Shown here piece after piece: positions 18,450-26,940 of a stretch of 64,000 nt of DNA. The notes beneath the pieces were generated by a model, which was not told the origin of the DNA, did no database searches, and saw nothing but the letters and a program-made list of their open reading frames with translations. The stretch comes from Rhizobium sp. NFR07 (lineage in GTDB: Bacteria; Pseudomonadota; Alphaproteobacteria; Rhizobiales; Rhizobiaceae), in contig NZ_FOKM01000001.1 in NCBI RefSeq assembly GCF_900111905.1, forward strand, positions 186,001 to 250,000, given 5' to 3'. Each line of letters starts with the position of its first letter. Positions within the stretch are counted from its first letter, which is position 1. Made by a program: the position numbers and the translations under genes.

Positions 18450-19427
18450 TTGGAAAATTATCCTCTCTGGGACGGCCCGATCGTCGACGCCCACCAGCAC
18501 TTCTGGGACCCGGTCGCGAATGACCATCCCTGGCTGAAGCCGGAGACGAACATCCCTTTCCGCTACGGCGACTATAACGCGATCAAGCGGCGCTATCTTC
18601 CGCCCGAATATCTTGAGGATGCCGCGCACCAAAATGTCGTGCAGACCGTTTATGTCGAAACCGAATGGGATCCGGCCGATCCCATCGGCGAGACCCGCTA
18701 CGCGATAAGTGTCGCGGAGCGGTTCGGCCTGCCGAATGCCATCGTGGCGCAGGCATGGCTCGACAGGGCCGATGTCGTTGAAGTCCTGAGCGGTCAGGCG
18801 GCCTTCGACTTGGTTCGCAGTGTGCGTCACAAGCCAGGCGGCGCGTCGAGCGCTGACCAGGCGGCGGATTGTCGAACCCTGATGACCGACGAGACGTGGC
18901 GCAAGGGATACGCCCTTCTTGAACGCCACGGCCTGAATTTCGACCTGCAGTCCGCGTGGTGGCATCTCGACGAAGCGATACTGCTCGCCCGGGATTTCCC
19001 GGCGACGACCATCATTCTCAATCACACGGGCCTACCTTCCGATCGTTCAAGCGAAGGCATCGAGGGCTGGCACAAAGCCATGAGCAAGCTGGCGGAAATG
19101 CCCAACGTCTGCGTCAAGATTTCGGGGATCGGCCAGAAGAGCCGGCCATGGTCCGTCGAGGACAACCGCTACATCGTTTTCGAAACGATCGAGATGTTTT
19201 CGCCCGATAGGGCGATGTTCGCCAGCAACTTTCCCGTCGACAGCCTCTGCGGTTCCTTCGACGAGATCTATTCGGGCTTCAAGCAGATTGCCGCCCGATA
19301 TCCGCTCCGCGAGCAGGCCAAGCTTTTCGCCGAGACGGCCCGCAAGCACTATCGATTGCCTCCGGCGGGTGAAGACACGCTTGCCTTGGCAGAGCCGGCA
19401 GGCCGCCGCGCCGGCGGGCTGCGCTAA
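18450..19427 (+). CDS. Amidohydrolase 2 family, L-fuconolactonase-like lactonase
   Basis: A 325-residue protein of the amidohydrolase_2 (COG3618-like) family. Metal and substrate residues are seen in VDAHQHFWDP near residue 12, ILNHTGLP near 190 and FASNFPVDSLCGSFDE near 257. Relatives open sugar 1,4- or 1,5-lactones to free acids, which fits its place after an acid-sugar importer. The start is a TTG at 18450, supported by GGAAGGA 7 bases upstream and by the absence of any in-frame ATG before the conserved DAHQHF. The last 20 residues are low-complexity. Confidence 0.78.
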   Translation: MENYPLWDGPIVDAHQHFWDPVANDHPWLKPETNIPFRYGDYNAIKRRYLPPEYLEDAAHQNVVQTVYVETEWDPADPIGETRYAISVAERFGLPNAIVAQAWLDRADVVEVLSGQAAFDLVRSVRHKPGGASSADQAADCRTLMTDETWRKGYALLERHGLNFDLQSAWWHLDEAILLARDFPATTIILNHTGLPSDRSSEGIEGWHKAMSKLAEMPNVCVKISGIGQKSRPWSVEDNRYIVFETIEMFSPDRAMFASNFPVDSLCGSFDEIYSGFKQIAARYPLREQAKLFAETARKHYRLPPAGEDTLALAEPAGRRAGGLR

Positions 19428-19450
19428 AGCATAACGTCCTTAAGATATGT

Positions 19451-19471
19451 GGCGGCAATCCCGGTGCCGCC
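19451..19471. terminator. Hairpin between convergent genes
   Basis: GGCGGCA (19451-19457) pairs with TGCCGCC (19465-19471) around a 7-base loop, in the 47-base gap between the convergent amidohydrolase and otnI-like genes. It could act in both directions. There is no U-run. Confidence 0.45.
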
Positions 19472-19474
19472 GCA

Positions 19475-20242
19475 TCACGTCCGGGAAAGCCATCCGAGGC
19501 CGGCGACGGTCTCCCCGGCAGGCCTGTACTCGCAGCCGACATAACCCTGATATCCCAGCTCATCCAGCGCCGCAAAGATGCGGAAATCGTCGAGCTCTCC
19601 CGTTCCCGGCTCATTGCGCCTGGGAACGGAAGCGATCTGCACATGAGCGGTGAGCGGCATCAGTTCCTCAAGCCCCTTCAGGACATCGCCATGCATGATC
19701 TGCCGATGGTAGATGTCGAATTGCAGCCTGACATGGGGATGAGCCAGTTCCTTGATGAGATTGGCGGCCCAGTCGAAGTCGTTGAGGAAATAGCCGGGCA
19801 TGTCGCGACCGTTGATCGGCTCGATGACGATGGTGATCCCCTTCTTTCCGGCAGCGTCCGCAGCAAAGAGAAGCGCGTCGCGATAGGCCGCAACGGCAGC
19901 TGCATCATCGGCCTTCGCCAGGCCCGCCATCATGTGCAGCAGGGGCGAACCGATAACCTGCGCATAGTCGAGCGCCTTGTCGACGGACTGGCAGAATTCC
20001 CGGCTGCGCTCCGGAAAGGCTGCAATGCCGCGTTCACCCGCCGCCCAATCGCCCGGCGGCATGTTGAAGAGCGCCTGGCTGAGACCCGCACCCGACAGCT
20101 TGGCAGCAACGACATCTGCCGGGTGGTCATAAGGGAAGAGATATTCCACGGCTTCAAAGCCCGCATCCGCTGCCGCCTGAAAGCGATCAAGGAAATCGTG
20201 CTCGTTGAACATCATCGACAGATTGGCAGCAAAGCGCGGCAT
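19475..20242 (-). CDS. otnI: 2-oxo-tetronate isomerase (OtnI / hydroxypyruvate isomerase family)
   Basis: A 255-residue TIM barrel of the Hyi/OtnI family. MPRFAANLSMMFNEHDFLDRF is the family N-terminus. The metal-binding glutamates and histidines are seen in IVIEPINGRDMPGYFLN, LQFDIYHRQIMHGD and HVQIASVPRRNEPGTGE. OtnI interconverts 2-oxo- and 3-oxo-tetronate in the L-threonate/D-erythronate route. That reading is favoured over hydroxypyruvate isomerase because OtnK and OtnC genes follow on the other side of the shared promoter. The start at 20242 has GAGGAGGA about 6 bases upstream. Two LacI-type operators lie in its promoter. Confidence 0.78.
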   Translation of the reverse strand: MPRFAANLSMMFNEHDFLDRFQAAADAGFEAVEYLFPYDHPADVVAAKLSGAGLSQALFNMPPGDWAAGERGIAAFPERSREFCQSVDKALDYAQVIGSPLLHMMAGLAKADDAAAVAAYRDALLFAADAAGKKGITIVIEPINGRDMPGYFLNDFDWAANLIKELAHPHVRLQFDIYHRQIMHGDVLKGLEELMPLTAHVQIASVPRRNEPGTGELDDFRIFAALDELGYQGYVGCEYRPAGETVAGLGWLSRT

Positions 20243-20268
20243 GTCATCCTCCTCCAAAAACACCACTC

Positions 20269-20283
20269 TCTCAGCGCTAACAT
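20269..20283. promoter_or_regulatory. LacI-type operator, otnI side
   Basis: TCTCAGCGCTAACAT is the exact reverse complement of the site at 20321-20335. Each arm holds a near-palindrome around AGCGCT, close to the LacI/GalR-family core TGTTAGCGCTAACA. It lies 26 bases upstream of the otnI start. Confidence 0.75.
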
Positions 20284-20320
20284 AAAGCGCAACTACCCCT
20301 CTATATCATTCAAGAGAGAT

Positions 20321-20335
20321 ATGTTAGCGCTGAGA
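20321..20335. promoter_or_regulatory. LacI-type operator, regulator side
   Basis: ATGTTAGCGCTGAGA, the perfect inverted copy of 20269-20283. The two centres are 52 bases apart, about five helical turns, so cooperative binding or a short loop by one tetramer is possible. It ends only 6 bases before the annotated start of the LacI gene, which suggests autorepression. Confidence 0.75.
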
Positions 20336-20341
20336 TAGAAG

Positions 20342-21376
20342 ATGGAGGCGAGAATTTTCTTCTGGGAGATGATGACGCAACCCGGCATACCGACCCTTGT
20401 TCACGTAGCCAAACTCGCTGGTGTCAGCGAGAACACGGTCTCGCGCGTCATCCGCAACAAGGGGGCAATCGCCGAGGTGACCCGCGAAAGGGTCTTGGCC
20501 GCGATCCAGACGCTTGGCTATGTTCCCAACAGAGCCGCAGGCTCGCTCGCCTCTTCCGGCTCCATGCTGATCGGCGTTCTTTTGCCATCTCTGTCCAACG
20601 TCGTGTTCCCGGAGCTTCTGGAAGGCATTCACGCAGCCCTGCGGCAGACGTCCTATCAGGCGATGGTCGGCGTGACAGACTATGATGAGGCGCAAGAAGA
20701 ACAGATCCTTTCGTCGCTTCTGGCCTGGCGCCCGGTCGCCGTGATCACCGCAGGCTTCGATCACACGGCAAAGACCCGCATGATGCTGGACACGAGTTCG
20801 CTTCGGGTCGCCGAGGTGATGGATATCGATGGCGAGCCGATCGACATCGCCGTCGGCCTGTCACATCGCAAGGCCGGCTATGACACGGGCCGTTTTCTGA
20901 TCGAACGGGGATATCGCCGCATCGGCTATGTGGGTCACGACTGGAGCGCCGACCGGCGTGCGCGTCACAGATATGAGGGGCTTCGACAGGCGTTGACGGA
21001 TGCTGGTCTTGGCCTGGTGGACGAAGCGCGCGCCGAGGGCCGGAGTTCGGCGACGGCCGGCGGCGAGATGCTGAGCGCTTTGCTGCGACGCCAGCCGAGT
21101 ATCGATGCCGTGGCCTTCTCCAACGACGACATGGCGACCGGCGGTTTCTTTCACTGCCTCTCGGCGGGAATTGCGGTGCGTGAGAGGCTCGCCCTGTTCG
21201 GGTTCAATGGCCTTGAGATCGGTCAAGCCCTGCCTCTTCCGTTGTCGACCGTACGCTCGAACCGGTTTCTAATCGGCAAGAAGGCCGTCGAGACACTTTT
21301 GGAACACCGTATGCGCCCCACAGAGCGGCTCGTGGTCGATACCGGCTACGAGATCGTCGAGGGTGCGACGGCTTGA
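20342..21376 (+). CDS. LacI family transcriptional regulator
   Basis: A 344-residue LacI/GntR-type (GntR of E. coli, LacI family) regulator. The helix-turn-helix VHVAKLAGVSENTVSRVIRN is at about residues 19-38 and the hinge helix at YVPNRAAGSLAS. The periplasmic-binding-protein-like effector domain follows from about residue 70. The start is uncertain: ATGs at 20342, 20369 and 20372 are in frame, and only the last two have a nearby GGGAG. It heads an operon with otnK and otnC and faces otnI, so it is the likely repressor of all of them through the twin operators. Confidence 0.88.
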   Translation: MEARIFFWEMMTQPGIPTLVHVAKLAGVSENTVSRVIRNKGAIAEVTRERVLAAIQTLGYVPNRAAGSLASSGSMLIGVLLPSLSNVVFPELLEGIHAALRQTSYQAMVGVTDYDEAQEEQILSSLLAWRPVAVITAGFDHTAKTRMMLDTSSLRVAEVMDIDGEPIDIAVGLSHRKAGYDTGRFLIERGYRRIGYVGHDWSADRRARHRYEGLRQALTDAGLGLVDEARAEGRSSATAGGEMLSALLRRQPSIDAVAFSNDDMATGGFFHCLSAGIAVRERLALFGFNGLEIGQALPLPLSTVRSNRFLIGKKAVETLLEHRMRPTERLVVDTGYEIVEGATA

Positions 21377-21403
21377 TCAGCTTTTACATTGGGAGTGAAG
21401 ACT

Positions 21404-22669
21404 ATGCTTTTAGGCGCAATCGCGGATGACTTGACCGGTGCAACGGACCTTGCACTGACGCTGTCACGGGAAGGCATGAAGACGGTGCAGGTGGTCGGTG
21501 CACCACCTGAGGATTTCGACTTTTCCGCCGCGGATGCGGTCGTCGTTGCGCTTAAATCCAGGACGATCATCGCCGACGAGGCCGTCCGGCTATCTCTCGA
21601 TGCGGCCCGACGCCTGATTGCGGGCGGCGCCGAGCAGATCATCTTCAAATACTGCTCGACATTCGATTCCACGCCGGAGGGCAATATCGGGCCGGTGGCG
21701 GAGGCGCTTGTCGACATGCTGGGCGAAAAATTGACGCTGGCATGCCCAGCCTTCCCCGCCAACGGCCGCACCGTCTATCGCGGCCATCTCTTCGTCGGCG
21801 ACCTCCTGCTCTCGGATAGCACCATGAAGGATCATCCGCTGACCCCGATGCGTGACGCGAACCTGGTGCGTGTGCTGCAACAGCAGACTAAGTTGCAAGT
21901 CGGGCTGGTCACGCGCGATGCCGTTGCAAAGGGCGCAGCGGCGGTAAGGGAAGCGTTCGATGCCGCTATAGGCAAGGGTGACAGGATCGTCATCGTAGAC
22001 GCCATCGCCGATCAGGATCTGCGCGAGATCGGTCACGCCGCGGCAGACATGAAACTGATCACCGGTGGCTCGGGCATCGCACTCGGCCTGCCGGAAAACT
22101 TCCGCCGCGCGGGCAAGCTCGCACCAGTCGAAGCCACCCGTTCCTTCTCTGCTCCCGCCGGAGACGCCATAATCCTGGCCGGGTCATGCTCGGCCGCCAC
22201 CCGCAGACAGATCAAGACCGCGATCGACGCGGGTACTGCCGCGATCAAGCTTGATCCGCTTGAAATCGCGGCCGGAAAAACGTCTGCCGAGACCGTGATA
22301 GACTGGGTGGCCGCCCAGACCGAAGGCATCCCGATGGTCTATTCCAGCGCCGACCCGGAAGAGGTGCGCCAGGCGCAGCAGGCGCTGGGCCGGGAAAAGG
22401 CCGGCGAGATCGTCGAGCATCTGCTGGCCAATGTCGCGATCGGTCTGCGCGATCGAGGCTACCGCCGCTTCCTGGTCGCCGGTGGCGAGACATCCGGCGC
22501 GGTCGTGCAGGGTCTTGGTGTCGAGGCGATGCTGATCGGGCCGGAAATCGATCCTGGCGTTCCGTGGACTGTCAGTCTCGAAGGCGACCGGTCGGTTGCC
22601 CTTGCGCTGAAATCCGGCAATTTCGGCAGGGACGACTTCTTCCTCAAGGCTTGGAGGGTTGCCCGATGA
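21404..22669 (+). CDS. otnK: Four-carbon acid sugar kinase (DUF1537), OtnK-like 3-oxo-tetronate kinase
   Basis: A 421-residue DUF1537-family kinase. The N-terminal domain begins LLGAIADDLTGATDLALTL, the substrate-binding signature. The C-terminal nucleotide-binding domain has AGSCSAATRRQI near residue 255 and VAGGETSGAVVQGLG near 375. Members phosphorylate 3-oxo-tetronate, D-threonate, D-erythronate or 3-oxo-isoapionate. The immediate coupling to an OtnC-type decarboxylase (ATGA overlap) favours 3-oxo-tetronate. Because pdxA2 lies 10 kb away, D-threonate kinase activity (DtnK) is an alternative. The ATG at 21404 has GGGAG about 8 bases upstream. Confidence 0.82.
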   Translation: MLLGAIADDLTGATDLALTLSREGMKTVQVVGAPPEDFDFSAADAVVVALKSRTIIADEAVRLSLDAARRLIAGGAEQIIFKYCSTFDSTPEGNIGPVAEALVDMLGEKLTLACPAFPANGRTVYRGHLFVGDLLLSDSTMKDHPLTPMRDANLVRVLQQQTKLQVGLVTRDAVAKGAAAVREAFDAAIGKGDRIVIVDAIADQDLREIGHAAADMKLITGGSGIALGLPENFRRAGKLAPVEATRSFSAPAGDAIILAGSCSAATRRQIKTAIDAGTAAIKLDPLEIAAGKTSAETVIDWVAAQTEGIPMVYSSADPEEVRQAQQALGREKAGEIVEHLLANVAIGLRDRGYRRFLVAGGETSGAVVQGLGVEAMLIGPEIDPGVPWTVSLEGDRSVALALKSGNFGRDDFFLKAWRVAR

Positions 22670-23310
22670 CAGCAGTGCTTTCCGAAGAAACAAAAATGCG
22701 CGACGAGATCGCGCGTGTCGGCAAGTCGATTTTCGACCGGATGCTCACTTTCGGTTCGACCGGCAATATCAGCGCCCGTCTGTCGAACGGTGACATCCTC
22801 ATGACGCCGACCAATGCCTCGCTCGGCAATCTCGATCCGGCAAGGTTGTCGCGCTTTTCTGCCGAAGGCGTCCATGTCGACGGCGACAAGCCGACCAAGG
22901 AAGCCTTTCTGCATCAGTGCATGTATTGCCAGCAGAAGATGAGCGGTGCGGTCGTGCACCTTCACTCGACCTATGCGGTCGCTGTCAGCCTGCTCGAGGA
23001 CATCGATCCCGAAGACGTGCTGCCGCCTCTGACGGCCTATTATGTCATGCGCGTCGGCAGGCTGCCGCTCGTGCCTTATTACCCGCCCGGCGATAAGGCG
23101 CTTGCCGAAGCCGTCGCCGAGAAGGCAAAAGACAGTCATGCCGTGCTTCTGGCCAATCACGGGCCTGTCGTCGCCGGGAAAACGCTGCAGGACGCGCAAT
23201 ATGCAACTGAGGAACTGGAAGAGACGGCAAAGCTGCATCTGCTCTTGCAGTCCCATCGCATACGCCCGCTGACATCGGCGCAGCGGCAGGCTCTGCTCGA
23301 AAAAAATTAA
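22666..23310 (+). CDS. otnC: 3-oxo-tetronate 4-phosphate decarboxylase (class II aldolase family, OtnC-like)
   Basis: A 214-residue class II aldolase/adducin-domain protein. Zinc ligands appear in VVHLHSTYAV near residue 96 and LANHGPVVAG near 164. Phosphate-binding residues lie in GSTGNISARL near residue 30. OtnC converts 3-oxo-tetronate 4-phosphate to dihydroxyacetone phosphate and CO2. The start overlaps the kinase stop by 4 bases, so the two are made together. It could alternatively act as an aldolase on a phosphorylated ketose. Confidence 0.8.
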   Translation: MTAVLSEETKMRDEIARVGKSIFDRMLTFGSTGNISARLSNGDILMTPTNASLGNLDPARLSRFSAEGVHVDGDKPTKEAFLHQCMYCQQKMSGAVVHLHSTYAVAVSLLEDIDPEDVLPPLTAYYVMRVGRLPLVPYYPPGDKALAEAVAEKAKDSHAVLLANHGPVVAGKTLQDAQYATEELEETAKLHLLLQSHRIRPLTSAQRQALLEKN

Positions 23311-23807
23311 CGGCTCACACATGATTGGAGCGTTTGCTCAGGCCAGCAGGCGCTTCAACTCGCGTCTATCTCTCCAACAAATCGATTAGATCCCGTTCCA
23401 CGCAAAGTATGGACGTACAGGCGCTTCCGTCCGCAAAATTCTGCATACAAAATTCTGAAGACTTGATGTGGGCGACCAGATATCCTATGAATTTGGGGAT
23501 GGAGGAGATCATGGGTTCAGGCATACGCCAAAAACAGACCAGCCTCGCGCTTGCCGCGGGCTGCCATGCAAGAGTTTGCTGCAGCGCTCATGAGGGCCGC
23601 AACGCCCGCATTCCCTCTCCACTTTATCGAACCAGCACCGCATCGGTTTTCACCGCGATCTCCGGCTCGACATTTCGTTGGTCGGTGTCGTTGGGCTGTT
23701 CAATCTCGCGCGACGCGTCGGGAGCGCAATTCGCCGCCGCCTGAGCGCCAATGAAGAATGTCGGGTGCAGGAACACCTGTAGCCGTTTCATCTAAAGGAG
23801 GAATAAG
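23311..23807. other. 497-base region upstream of the TTT operon
   Basis: No gene with recognisable homology. It holds the operator-like site at 23434-23457 and must contain the tctC promoter, which leaves a leader of up to about 350 bases. A weak open frame in the last 200 bases has coding-like character but no start and no known relatives. Confidence 0.45.
23434..23457. promoter_or_regulatory. Candidate GntR operator upstream of tctC
   Basis: The 13-mer CTGCATACAAAAT (23441-23453) is the reverse complement of ATTTTGTATGCAG at 33111-33123, upstream of pdxA. The flanks also match in part. The site contains two direct copies of CAAAATTCTG (23434-23443 and 23448-23457). The sharing suggests control of both operons by the FCD-type GntR regulator at 33213. 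Confidence 0.6.
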
Positions 23808-24803
23808 ATGAAAGTGAAAGCATTATCGATCGGAATGACACTGGCCGCAGCCACGATGCTGGCAGGTCAGGCCCTTGCCTTCGAACCGACGCGCCCCGTC
23901 GAATTCGTTGTTGCCTCGGGTCCCGGTGGTGGCACCGACAACTTCGCCCGCACCATCCAGTCGATCATCACCAAGCACAAGCTGATGGACCAGTCGATGG
24001 TCGTCCTCAATAAGGGCGGCGGCAGCGGCGCCGAGGCATTCCTTTATGCCCGTAAGAACGAAGGCGACCCGAACAAGCTCTATTTCGGCACCAACAACGC
24101 CTACCTTCTGCCACATGTCGCCAAGCTCGCCTATTCGATGGAAGACCTGCGCCCGGTCGCAGCACTCGCCTTCGATGAATTCCTGATCTGGGTGAAGGGC
24201 GATTCCGAATACACGACTCCGGCCGCTCTCATTGAGGCCGCCAAGGCCAAGCCGAATGGCGTCACTTTCGCCGGCAGCCAGTCGAAGGACACTGACGAGA
24301 CCCTGGTCGCGCTGATCGAGCAGACCACTGGCACCAAGTTCAAATACCTGCCGTTCAACGGCGGTGGCGAAGTGGGCGTTCAGCTTGCAGGCGGCCATGT
24401 CGCGGCCAACGTCAACAACCCGAACGAGAACATCGGTCAGTGGCAGGCAGGTGCCGTCAAGCCGCTCTGCGTCTTCTCCGACAAGCCGATGGCCAAGGGC
24501 GAGCCGGTCTATGACGGCAAGGGCTGGGGCGATATCCCGACCTGCGCGTCCTCCGGTGTCAACATTCCGTCCTACAAGATGCCGCGCACGGTCTGGACCG
24601 CTGCCGGAACGCCGGATGAAGCCGTCACCTACTACAGCGACGTGCTGAAGAAGGTCAGCGAGACCCCCGAATGGGCCGAATACATCAAAAAGACCTCGCA
24701 GACGGGCGACTTCCTCGCCGGCCAGCCGCTGCAGGACTTCATCACCACAAGCGAGAAGAGCACTGTCGGCGTCTTCGAAGCCGAAGGCTGGCTGGTCAAG
24801 TAA
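23808..24803 (+). CDS. tctC: TTT transporter substrate-binding protein (TctC/Bug family)
   Basis: A 331-residue tripartite tricarboxylate transporter receptor. A Sec signal peptide ends at about residue 24 (TMLAGQALA). PVEFVVASGPGGGTDNFAR is the family N-terminal ligand loop. The ATG has AAAGGAGG about 8 bases upstream. This receptor is longer and more divergent than typical Bug proteins from about residue 200 on. In context it should bind an acidic sugar (tetronate or similar). A strong hairpin follows the stop, as often seen after binding-protein genes. Confidence 0.88.
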   Translation: MKVKALSIGMTLAAATMLAGQALAFEPTRPVEFVVASGPGGGTDNFARTIQSIITKHKLMDQSMVVLNKGGGSGAEAFLYARKNEGDPNKLYFGTNNAYLLPHVAKLAYSMEDLRPVAALAFDEFLIWVKGDSEYTTPAALIEAAKAKPNGVTFAGSQSKDTDETLVALIEQTTGTKFKYLPFNGGGEVGVQLAGGHVAANVNNPNENIGQWQAGAVKPLCVFSDKPMAKGEPVYDGKGWGDIPTCASSGVNIPSYKMPRTVWTAAGTPDEAVTYYSDVLKKVSETPEWAEYIKKTSQTGDFLAGQPLQDFITTSEKSTVGVFEAEGWLVK

Positions 24804-24824
24804 GTCCTGAGACCAATGCGATAC

Positions 24825-24852
24825 AAGGTCCGGCATATCCTTGCCGGACCTT
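24825..24852 (+). terminator. Intercistronic hairpin after tctC
   Basis: AAGGTCCGGCA (24825-24835) and TGCCGGACCTT (24842-24852) form a perfect 11-bp stem with a 6-base loop, with no U-run after it. It likely stabilises the tctC message or attenuates read-through to tctB, raising receptor over permease output. Confidence 0.65.
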
Positions 24853-24873
24853 CCCGATCGAAGGAAATCAATC

Positions 24874-25368
24874 ATGCGTATCAAGCGACTCCATGTGGAG
24901 CTTGCCACCGCCGTGACCTTGGCCGCCGTCGGCGCGCTCGGTGCCACCGGAGCCCTAGAACTCGGCGTCAGCTGGAGCGATTCCGGCCCCATGCCGGGCT
25001 ATTTCCCCTTTTACGTCGGCATCATCCTGATCATCGCGGCTTTTGCCAGCGCCACCCAGGCTATCTTCAGGATGAGAATGGGCAGCGAGGAGATGCGTGA
25101 GACATTCCTTGAGCCGGAACAGACACAAAGAGTGCTTTCCTTCCTTCTTCCGATGGTCGTGTTCGTCGTCGTCACGGTCTTTCTCGGCACCTACATCGGA
25201 ACGGCGCTTTATCTCTTCTACGTCGCGTGGCGCAACGGCGGCTACAAGCCGTGGATCGCCATCCTGATTGGTATCGCCTTCTCCATCGCGCTTTATTTCG
25301 TCTTCGAAAAGGCGTTCCAGGTGCCGCTTCACAAGGGCCCGATCGAAGAAATGCTCGGCATTTACTGA
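24874..25368 (+). CDS. tctB: TTT transporter small membrane subunit TctB
   Basis: A 164-residue protein with four predicted membrane segments, as usual for TctB. The N-terminal half contains SDSGPMPGYFPFYVGIILI, the family signature. The start at 24874 has AAGGAAA about 8 bases upstream. It lies between tctC and tctA in the normal order, with 17 bases before tctA. Confidence 0.88.
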   Translation: MRIKRLHVELATAVTLAAVGALGATGALELGVSWSDSGPMPGYFPFYVGIILIIAAFASATQAIFRMRMGSEEMRETFLEPEQTQRVLSFLLPMVVFVVVTVFLGTYIGTALYLFYVAWRNGGYKPWIAILIGIAFSIALYFVFEKAFQVPLHKGPIEEMLGIY

Positions 25369-25385
25369 GCGACCGGAGCTAGATC

Positions 25386-26900
25386 ATGGAAAATTTCGAA
25401 CTTCTGATGGGTGGCTTCGCCACCGCTCTGACGCCGATGCACATCACGCTGATGATCGTCGGCGTGCTTCTCGGACTGATCGTCGGCGTCCTGCCCGGCC
25501 TCGGCGCGCCGAACGGCGTCTCGCTGCTCATTCCGCTCACTTTCGCAATGGACCCGGTTTCGGCCATCATTCTTCTGGCATCGATGTATTGGGGCGCGCT
25601 TTTCGGCGGCTCAACGACGTCGATCCTCTTCAACATTCCCGGCGAACCGAGTTCGGTGGCGACGACCTTTGACGGTTATCCCATGGCGCGGTCCGGGCAA
25701 TCGACCCGGGCGCTGACGCTCGCCTTCATGTCGGCCGGCATCGGCGCATTCGTCGGCATCGTCGTCATCACGCTTCTGTCGTCCTGGGCTGCACGCTTCG
25801 CACTTCGCTTTGGCGCGGCCGAGTATTTCGCCGTCTACTTCCTGGCCTTCTGTGCCTTCATCGGCATGGGCAGCGCTTCGCCGATCAAGACCGCCGTCTC
25901 GCTGAGCCTCGGTCTGCTCCTGTCGACAGTCGGCATGGACACGGTCACCGGCTCGCTTCGCCTGACATTTGGTCTCGATGCACTTCTGAGCGGTGTCAGC
26001 TTCCTTGTCGTCGTCATCGGCCTGTTCGGTATCGGTGAATTGCTGGCGACGGTTCAGGACGGCCTGAAGTTCCGCGGTGTCGCATCGCGCATCGACCCGC
26101 GCGACGTCTTCAAGACGATGCTGGAACTGCCGAAATACATCACCACGATCATCCGCTCCTCGGCTGTCGGCGTGTGGATGGGCATCACGCCGGGCGGTCC
26201 GACCGCGGCATCCTTCATGAGCTACGGCCTTGCACGCCAGTGGTCCAAGCCGGGTGCGAAATTCGGCACCGGCCGTCCGGAAGGCATCGTCGCGCCGGAA
26301 ACCGCCGACCATTCGGCCGGCACCTGCGCCATGCTGCCGATGCTGGCGCTCGGCGTTCCGAGTTCGGCAACCGCAGCGGTCATGATGGGCGGCCTGATGA
26401 TCTGGGGCCTGACGCCAGGACCAATGCTGTTCTCCACCCAGCCGGATTTCGTCTGGGGCCTGATTGCCAGCATGTATATCGCCAACTTCGTCGGCGTCAT
26501 CCTGGTCCTGCTCACGGTTCCGTTCTTCGCCGCCCTCCTTCGCATTCCGTTTGCCATCATCGGCCCGATGATCGTGGCGATCTGCTTCGTGGGCGCCTAT
26601 ACGGTGGCGAACTCGACATCCGACCTCTGGCTCGTGCTGATCTTCGGTGTCGTCGGCTTCGTCTTCAACAAGCTGGAATTCCCGCTGGCGCCGCTGGTTC
26701 TCGCCATGGTTCTCGGCAGCAAGGCTGAAAGCTCGTTCCACCAGTCGATGATCGCATCCGACGGCTCGCTCGGGATCTTCTTCTCGAACTACCTCGTTGG
26801 TACGATCATGACGATCGCGCTCGCGCTCCTCATCATCCCGCAGACCTTGAAGTTCATCCAGTATCTCAAGAGCCACAAGAGCGTGGACTCGGCTGCATAA
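25386..26900 (+). CDS. tctA: TTT transporter large membrane subunit TctA
   Basis: A 504-residue polytopic membrane protein with 11-12 hydrophobic segments. Conserved TctA motifs include GVLPGLGAPNG near residue 37 and a second GITPGGPTAA near residue 261, the two pseudo-repeats that form the transport site. The length is normal. It is the sodium- or proton-coupled channel subunit of the importer encoded with tctC and tctB. Confidence 0.93.
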   Translation: MENFELLMGGFATALTPMHITLMIVGVLLGLIVGVLPGLGAPNGVSLLIPLTFAMDPVSAIILLASMYWGALFGGSTTSILFNIPGEPSSVATTFDGYPMARSGQSTRALTLAFMSAGIGAFVGIVVITLLSSWAARFALRFGAAEYFAVYFLAFCAFIGMGSASPIKTAVSLSLGLLLSTVGMDTVTGSLRLTFGLDALLSGVSFLVVVIGLFGIGELLATVQDGLKFRGVASRIDPRDVFKTMLELPKYITTIIRSSAVGVWMGITPGGPTAASFMSYGLARQWSKPGAKFGTGRPEGIVAPETADHSAGTCAMLPMLALGVPSSATAAVMMGGLMIWGLTPGPMLFSTQPDFVWGLIASMYIANFVGVILVLLTVPFFAALLRIPFAIIGPMIVAICFVGAYTVANSTSDLWLVLIFGVVGFVFNKLEFPLAPLVLAMVLGSKAESSFHQSMIASDGSLGIFFSNYLVGTIMTIALALLIIPQTLKFIQYLKSHKSVDSAA

Positions 26901-26940
26901 GCCGGGTTCGCCCATTTCATTCGGTTTCGGAGGTGAACAG

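Noticed and set aside
23511-23754. Short frames in the tctC leader
   Set aside because: One has coding-like residues (LRLDISLVGVVGLFNLARRVG) but no start codon, and the others look random; not enough for a gene call.
25611-26915. A 434-codon minus-strand frame across tctA
   Set aside because: Composition is typical of antisense of a membrane protein (rich in D, E, H, R) and tctA on the plus strand is unambiguous.
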